In this document: positions 14,488 through 18,521 of the stretch, piece after piece
Layout of the letters: every line of letters starts with the position of its first letter
Numbering within the stretch: the stretch's first letter is position 1
NCBI GenBank assembly: GCA_964592155.1
Contig: CAZQDA010000058.1
Location: forward strand, 1-18,521
Reading direction: 5' to 3'
From: Christensenella sp964592155
GTDB taxonomy: Bacteria; Bacillota; Clostridia; Christensenellales; Christensenellaceae
DNA: 18,521 nucleotides
The notes under the pieces: generated by a model
The model's input: only the letters and a program-made list of their open reading frames with translations
Databases searched by the model: none
Told to the model about the DNA's origin: nothing
Made by a program: the position numbers and the translations under genes

Positions 14488-14850
14488 TTATTTTTCCTGC
14501 TCTGCGGAAAAATCACAGAAATTCCCTTCCACTTTCCACAAACGCTCGAGCTGATAAAACTCGCGCTCTTCCTTGTGGAAAATGTGTACCAGCACATCGC
14601 CGTAGTCAATGACCACCCAGCGTCCCTCGCGTTCGCCCTCCACGCGCAGCGGCTTTACGCCCTCTTCACTCAGTTTAAACTGCACTTCCTGCGCAAGCGT
14701 CTGCACATGCGACGTGTTTGGAGCGCTCGCAACCACAAAGTAATCTGAAATGATCGTCATATCCGCAACTTTCAGAATCACGATGTCCTGCGCCTTCTTG
14801 TTGTCCAGTATTTCCGCAATTTGTCTTGCCCGTTCCGAAATCTCCACCAT
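14488..14850 (-). CDS. rsfS: Ribosomal silencing factor RsfS
   Basis: 120 residues, typical of the RsfS/YbeB/Iojap family. It binds uL14 on the large ribosomal subunit and blocks subunit joining when nutrients are scarce. Family landmarks are the DIVILKV strand, the TIISDYFVVASA stretch (about 32-43), EGEREGRWVVIDYGDVLVHIF in the middle (split over about 71-91) and EREFYQLERLW near the end. The ATG at 14850 overlaps the yqeK stop as TGATG, and GGAGG lies 7 nt upstream inside yqeK, so the two are translationally coupled. A TTG one codon upstream is the only alternative. The order nadD-yqeK-rsfS is the common Firmicutes arrangement. Confidence 0.95.
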   Translation of the reverse strand: MVEISERARQIAEILDNKKAQDIVILKVADMTIISDYFVVASAPNTSHVQTLAQEVQFKLSEEGVKPLRVEGEREGRWVVIDYGDVLVHIFHKEEREFYQLERLWKVEGNFCDFSAEQEK

Positions 14851-15422
14851 CAAATTTCCTCCCCCGGAAATAAGTTCCGGTAATAGTTGTACGCCCCCAC
14901 CGAATCCATATCGATGAGGCTTTTCTTCTCCACGATCTCTTCAATCGACTGCCTGAGCCCTGCCAAAACCGCTTTGTCAATGTTTGTAAACGCCAGCTTC
15001 CTGACCGTTTCCACACCCTCAAAATCCCTGTTTGGTTCGATGTAATCCGCAATATAAACGATCTTCTCCAGCATGGTCATGCTTTGCCTGCCCGTGGTAT
15101 GCCAGCGGATCGCGTCGAGCACGCTTTCCTCCGTCACATATCCCTTTTCCTTGAGCATCGCCGCCGCCGTATGTCCGTGCAGAGTCTTTTCCGTCAGGTA
15201 AGGAATCCCATATTTTTCCGCGAGCTCCTTGTTGTCTTTCTGCTTGGTAAAATCATGCAGCAGCCCCGCAAGCCCTGCCTTGCTCTTATCCACCCCATAA
15301 CACTGGGCAAGCGCAAGGGCTGTTTCTTCCACGCCCAGAGAATGCTCAAATTTTTCCCCTTTGACATTCTCCGCGAGCAAAGCGAGTATTCCTTCACGGT
15401 CACCTGTATAATCCATTTGCAA
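14850..15422 (-). CDS. yqeK: HD-domain bis(5'-nucleosyl)-tetraphosphatase YqeK
   Basis: About 190 residues. YqeK enzymes hydrolyse diadenosine tetraphosphate symmetrically to two ADP, limiting this stress nucleotide. HD-domain metal ligands are visible: His27, the His56-Asp57 pair in GLLHDFTK, His82, His108 in RWHTTG and Asp126 in YIADYIEP. The start is uncertain by a few codons. A TTG at 15422 has GGAGG 9 nt upstream; the ATG at 15416 has the same site 15 nt away; an ATG at 15440 lies on top of it. I chose the TTG; the partial SDR at the left end uses the same TTG-plus-GGAGG arrangement. The gene overlaps the 3' end of nadD by 23 bp and the start of rsfS by 1 bp. Confidence 0.92.
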   Translation of the reverse strand: MQMDYTGDREGILALLAENVKGEKFEHSLGVEETALALAQCYGVDKSKAGLAGLLHDFTKQKDNKELAEKYGIPYLTEKTLHGHTAAAMLKEKGYVTEESVLDAIRWHTTGRQSMTMLEKIVYIADYIEPNRDFEGVETVRKLAFTNIDKAVLAGLRQSIEEIVEKKSLIDMDSVGAYNYYRNLFPGEEI

Positions 15423-16047
15423 TGATGTATTCCTCCACATTTTTGGGGACGAGCCCTGCCACGCTTTGTCCCTGTTTTAACCTTTTTCTGATATAAGACG
15501 AGCTTACAAAAAGCCCTGTATATTCCGACAAGAAAATTTGTGCGCTGTAATCCCATTTCAGCCGCGCAATCTCAGCCGAGAGCTTCATCAGGTCGTTCCG
15601 CTCCCGCCGCACGCAGATAAACCGCGTCAGTTTTAAAAGCTCTTCAAAATTGTGCCAGGTACACAATTCAAAAATCGTATCCGCACCCACAATAAAGTAA
15701 TAGTCCGCCTGCGGGTTTTTTTGCGCAAGCTCGCACATGGTGTCAGAGGTAAAAGAGTATCCTTTGCGCTTTACCTCAATATCCAGCACGCCCACATCTT
15801 TGCCCTGCTGCGCGCACAGCTTTGTCATCTGGTAACGCATCTGTTTGGGCGCAAGGTCTTCCGTCTTATGGGGCGGCGTTCCGCACGGCATCAGATACAC
15901 CTCGTCAAGCGCAAACTCATCCCTCACATGCTCCGCCATGTCAACATGCCCGCTGTGCGGCGGATTAAAGGTGCCTCCAAGTATTCCTACCTTCTTTCGC
16001 CGGAAATCCGGCTGCACCCTCTGGTGCGCGGTCATCAGGTATTCCAT
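15400..16047 (-). CDS. nadD: Nicotinate-nucleotide adenylyltransferase
   Basis: 215 residues. It joins nicotinate mononucleotide and ATP to make deamido-NAD in NAD synthesis, and it acts in the cytosol. Nucleotidyltransferase motifs are clear: GGTFNPPHSGH (24-34) with the HxGH histidines, and SSSYIR (182-187), the counterpart of ISSTxIR. The first 18 residues precede the usual family start and no better start is visible close to KKVGILGG; Met5 (16035) is an alternative. The ribosome binding site at 16047 is weak, but the gene begins only 4 bp after the yhbY stop, so coupling is likely. yqeK overlaps its 3' end. Confidence 0.95.
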   Translation of the reverse strand: MEYLMTAHQRVQPDFRRKKVGILGGTFNPPHSGHVDMAEHVRDEFALDEVYLMPCGTPPHKTEDLAPKQMRYQMTKLCAQQGKDVGVLDIEVKRKGYSFTSDTMCELAQKNPQADYYFIVGADTIFELCTWHNFEELLKLTRFICVRRERNDLMKLSAEIARLKWDYSAQIFLSEYTGLFVSSSYIRKRLKQGQSVAGLVPKNVEEYIIANGLYR

Positions 16048-16051
16048 CTTC

Positions 16052-16339
16052 TCAAATCTCTATCTTCTTCTTGTCTACAGATTCGCGGTAAAGCACAAAC
16101 TTACGTCCAAGTACGCTCACGCCGTCCGCTCCGAGCTGCGCGCATAATTCGTCGCAGGCCTCCCGCGCGTCCAGCTCGCTGTTTTGCTGCACCGTTCCCT
16201 TAATCAGCTCGCGCGCCTTAAGCGCGTCGTCCGCCTGTGTCAAAAGGTTCTGCGTAATGCCGCCTTTTCCGATGTGGATAATCGGTTCCATATCCTGCGC
16301 CATACCGCGCAGCTTTGCCCGTTGTTTGCTTGTCAACAT
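16052..16339 (-). CDS. yhbY: YhbY/CRS1-family RNA-binding protein
   Basis: 95 residues, the normal length for the one-domain YhbY family. These proteins bind pre-50S ribosomal particles through a KH-like fold. The start MLTSKQRAKLRGMA and the loop GKGGITQNL (about 24-32) are characteristic, as is the C-terminal GRKFVLYRES. AGGG lies 8 nt before the ATG at 16339. It is placed between a small membrane-protein gene (10 bp upstream) and nadD (4 bp downstream), within an operon rich in ribosome-assembly factors (Obg, YhbY, RsfS). Confidence 0.94.
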   Translation of the reverse strand: MLTSKQRAKLRGMAQDMEPIIHIGKGGITQNLLTQADDALKARELIKGTVQQNSELDAREACDELCAQLGADGVSVLGRKFVLYRESVDKKKIEI

Positions 16340-16349
16340 ATCAAAATCC

Positions 16350-16643
16350 CTATCTGTGTCTATGCCTGAATTTGTCAGAATCTTCCTCTTTTCGGATATG
16401 TCCGAACCCGCCCGCCTGCTGCACGCGCTTCACCGCGCGCCGTTTTTCCGCAGTAATCCCCATATTAACGCACGCGCCGGCTGCCAGCACGCCAAGCGCG
16501 CTCAACCACAGCACGTAGCATTCCGTCACAACCTGACCATAATAATTCCACAGCCAAATCCCGATCACCACTAGGATCACCGCCGCCGCGCTCAAAATGC
16601 GCTTCATGTCGCGTAATATACGCCACCGCTTTGATTGGTTCAT
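16350..16643 (-). CDS. Small two-span membrane protein, unrecognised
   Basis: 97 residues: a basic N-terminus (MNQSKRWRILRDMKR), two hydrophobic segments (about 17-33 and 41-61), and a strongly basic cytoplasmic tail rich in Arg, Lys and His. The open frame starts at 16643 with GAGG 10 nt upstream; Met13 (16607) is an in-frame alternative but has a poorer site. I do not recognise the family. It lies 33 bp after obg and 10 bp before yhbY, so it is inside the ribosome-assembly/NAD operon. The basic tail could bind RNA or acidic lipids, but nothing in the sequence establishes that. Confidence 0.75.
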   Translation of the reverse strand: MNQSKRWRILRDMKRILSAAAVILVVIGIWLWNYYGQVVTECYVLWLSALGVLAAGACVNMGITAEKRRAVKRVQQAGGFGHIRKEEDSDKFRHRHR

Positions 16644-16676
16644 CTCATTATTTCCTCTTGTCCGCCTACGGCAAGC

Positions 16677-17945
16677 CTATTCCACAAAGTCGAATTCCTC
16701 TCCGTCAAGCCGCACCGTGTCTCCGTCCTTCGCGCCCGCCTGCACGAGCTTTTTCAGCACGCCCATGTCCTTTAAAAGCTTGTGGAAATGGCGCATGGAG
16801 TCCGGCTCATCCGGATTGATACGCGAGAAAATCTCTTCGATCAGCGATCCGTTGGCTTCCAGTATGCCGTCGTCTGCTCGGCTGATTTCCAGCGTCAGCT
16901 CCGCATCCTGCATCTGCCACTCCTCAATCACACCCTCCTGCATGATCACCTGCTCTTCCGGCAGGGTTTTCAGCACCTGCGTCATCGCAAGCTGCAGCTC
17001 GTCGATGCCTGTACGCGCCGCCGCGGAAATCAGGAATACCTGCTTATCCGGATACGCCGCTTGAAACCGCTTCAGGTTTTCCTCCGCCTCCGGAATATCC
17101 GCCTTGTTCGCAACCACGATTTCCGGACGCTCCGCCAGCTTTTCAGAATAACGCTTAAGCTCTTCGCGTATTTTCACATAATCATCAAGCGGATCGCGCC
17201 CTTCGCTGCCCGCCATATCAAGCACATGCGCAATCATCCGGGTACGCTCAATGTGCCGCAAAAAGTCATGCCCGAGGCCTGCTCCCTCCGACGCTCCCTC
17301 GATGAGGCCCGGAATGTCGGCCAGAATAAAATCATAATCATAGGTTTTCACAACGCCCAGATTCGGCGCCAGCGTGGTGAAATGGTAATTCTCTATTTTT
17401 GGTTTTGCGGAAGTCATCGCGGAAAGCAGCGTCGATTTTCCCACGTTCGGAAATCCAACAAGCCCCACGTCCGCGATCGATTTGAGCTCCAGAATAATCT
17501 CACGCTGCTGCACTTTCTTGCCCGGCGTGGAAAATCTTGGGGTTTGCCGCACCGAGTTTGTGAACCGCGCGTTTCCTTTGCCGCCCGCGCCGCCTTTTAA
17601 GACGATGATCCCGTCCCCGTCGCGCACGTCTGCGGCAATTCGTTTGGTTTCCTTATCGATAATCACAGTGCCCACGGGAACTTTGACAATCAAGTCTTCG
17701 CCGTTTTTCCCGCGCATATTTTTCTTTTTGCCGTTTTCGCCGTTTTCCGCCTTAAATTTTCTGTGGTAGCGAAAATCCATCAGCGTACGCATGCCCGCAT
17801 CCGCAACAAAAACAACGTTGCCGCCGTTGCCGCCGTCGCCGCCATCCGGTCCGCCCGCACTCACGTATTTCTCCCTACGGAACGAAATCGCGCCATTGCC
17901 GCCGTCGCCCGCCTTTATGAAAATGCTTACTTTATCTACTATCAT
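16677..17945 (-). CDS. obg: Obg/CgtA GTPase
   Basis: 422 residues with the three expected parts: the glycine-rich Obg fold (1-158), the GTPase domain (about 159-330), and the OCT C-terminal domain (about 345-421) found in many Gram-positive Obg proteins. Nucleotide motifs are GFPNVGKS (164-171), DIPG (210-213) and NKAD (280-283). Obg acts in 50S assembly and in (p)ppGpp-linked growth control. The start ATG at 17945 overlaps the nth stop as ATGA, and GGAG lies 5 nt upstream, so translation is coupled to nth. The protein is full length with no lost motif. The small membrane-protein gene follows after 33 bp. Confidence 0.97.
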   Translation of the reverse strand: MIVDKVSIFIKAGDGGNGAISFRREKYVSAGGPDGGDGGNGGNVVFVADAGMRTLMDFRYHRKFKAENGENGKKKNMRGKNGEDLIVKVPVGTVIIDKETKRIAADVRDGDGIIVLKGGAGGKGNARFTNSVRQTPRFSTPGKKVQQREIILELKSIADVGLVGFPNVGKSTLLSAMTSAKPKIENYHFTTLAPNLGVVKTYDYDFILADIPGLIEGASEGAGLGHDFLRHIERTRMIAHVLDMAGSEGRDPLDDYVKIREELKRYSEKLAERPEIVVANKADIPEAEENLKRFQAAYPDKQVFLISAAARTGIDELQLAMTQVLKTLPEEQVIMQEGVIEEWQMQDAELTLEISRADDGILEANGSLIEEIFSRINPDEPDSMRHFHKLLKDMGVLKKLVQAGAKDGDTVRLDGEEFDFVE

Positions 17946-18521
17946 TTATTCTCCGCATAATAAGGGCACAGGTCGCTAATACAGCACGTTTCGCATAAGG
18001 GCTTTTGCGCCTTGCACACCCTTCTGCCATGCCAAATCAGCCAGTGATGCGCCTGTGACCAGTCTTCCTTCCGAATGATTTTTTTGTCCTGCTGCTCCAC
18101 CTTGTCCGGATCATCTGAGTGCGCAAACCCGATCCGGTTTGAGACGCGCTTCACGTGCGTATCCACCGGAAAAGCCGGAAGGCCGAATGCAAACGCCAGT
18201 ACCACGTTCGCCGTCTTTCGCCCCACGCCCGCAAGCGTGGTAAGCTCCTGCTCGGTGTGCGGCACTACGCCGCCATATTCGCTCATCAGGCGCTGTGCGC
18301 ACGCAATCAGGTTCTTCGCCTTGTTTTTGTATAGCCCGCACGTTTTGATGTATTCTTCAACCTGCGCAAGGTCCGCCTGCGCAAGCTCCTTTGGCGAAGG
18401 ATACCGCTTAAAAAGCTCTTTCGTTACGATATTGACGCGCACATCCGTACACTGCGCCGCCAGAATCGTCGCCACCAGAAGCTCATACGGATTCTCGTAC
18501 ACGAGCGCCGACTCCACGCCT
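17942..18521 (-). CDS. nth: Endonuclease III, N-terminus outside window
   Basis: The 192 visible residues are nearly the whole of this DNA glycosylase/AP-lyase, which removes oxidised pyrimidines in base excision repair. Landmarks are LLVATILAAQCTD near the start, the helix-hairpin-helix LAGVGRKTANVV with the catalytic Lys, the PVDTHVKR segment with the catalytic Asp, and the C-terminal iron-sulphur ligands spaced C-x6-C-x2-C-x5-C. The open frame runs to the window edge, and E. coli Nth has about 20 more residues ahead of this point, so the true start is probably outside; the GTG at 18517 is unlikely. The stop overlaps the obg start by 4 bp (ATGA). This is the first visible gene of the housekeeping operon. 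Confidence 0.96.
   Translation of the reverse strand, partial: GVESALVYENPYELLVATILAAQCTDVRVNIVTKELFKRYPSPKELAQADLAQVEEYIKTCGLYKNKAKNLIACAQRLMSEYGGVVPHTEQELTTLAGVGRKTANVVLAFAFGLPAFPVDTHVKRVSNRIGFAHSDDPDKVEQQDKKIIRKEDWSQAHHWLIWHGRRVCKAQKPLCETCCISDLCPYYAENK

Overview
The window looks like chromosome of a Gram-positive Clostridia-type bacterium. The grounds are the nth-obg-yhbY-nadD-yqeK-rsfS order, lipoproteins with a lipobox Cys but no outer-membrane genes, strong GGAGG-type ribosome binding sites, occasional TTG starts, and moderate GC with an AT-richer left end. A gut member of the Christensenellales or a related order would fit, but that is inference. I see no tRNA, rRNA, CRISPR array, insertion sequence or phage gene.

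Positions 1-3000, nearly all minus strand, hold an AT-richer accessory segment. It has a partial SDR oxidoreductase with a TTG start, a zinc alcohol/polyol dehydrogenase resembling erythritol/threitol dehydrogenases, a 651-bp non-coding stretch, and an SDR that resembles bile-acid 7-alpha-hydroxysteroid dehydrogenases but has altered cofactor motifs. The non-coding stretch contains a near-consensus promoter (TTGACT-17-TATAAT) followed within about 110 nt by two consecutive terminator-like hairpins and no credible ORF. This is the best candidate for an undescribed element: a small RNA or a transcribed, attenuated leader.

Positions 3058-6715: a CorA-family metal transporter (minus) is divergent from argH (plus). 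ArgH is followed by an L,D-transpeptidase lipoprotein, and a strong bidirectional terminator ends that unit.

Positions 6721-10670, minus: a three-gene unit of proA, a multi-membrane-span glycosyltransferase-like protein (GtrII-like) and an MDR dehydrogenase that lacks the structural-zinc lobe. It is driven by a clear promoter whose -35 box overlaps the tail of the preceding terminator.

Positions 10660-13099, minus: a cell-envelope unit of a peptidoglycan amidase lipoprotein, an unrecognised lipoprotein and a small unrecognised protein. It has a good promoter at one end and a terminator at the other. The amidase and the L,D-transpeptidase share the same lipobox / Pro-Thr linker / peptidoglycan-binding-domain front half. 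A classical SDR gene (plus) is divergent from the amidase.

Positions 14011-18521, minus: a tightly packed housekeeping operon reads, in transcription order, nth (truncated by the window edge), obg, a small two-span membrane protein, yhbY, nadD, yqeK, rsfS and a four-span membrane protein. Several junctions overlap (ATGA, TGATG) or are only a few bases apart, so translational coupling is likely. The named genes cover DNA repair, ribosome assembly and silencing, NAD synthesis and Ap4A turnover; the two membrane proteins are unrecognised passengers.
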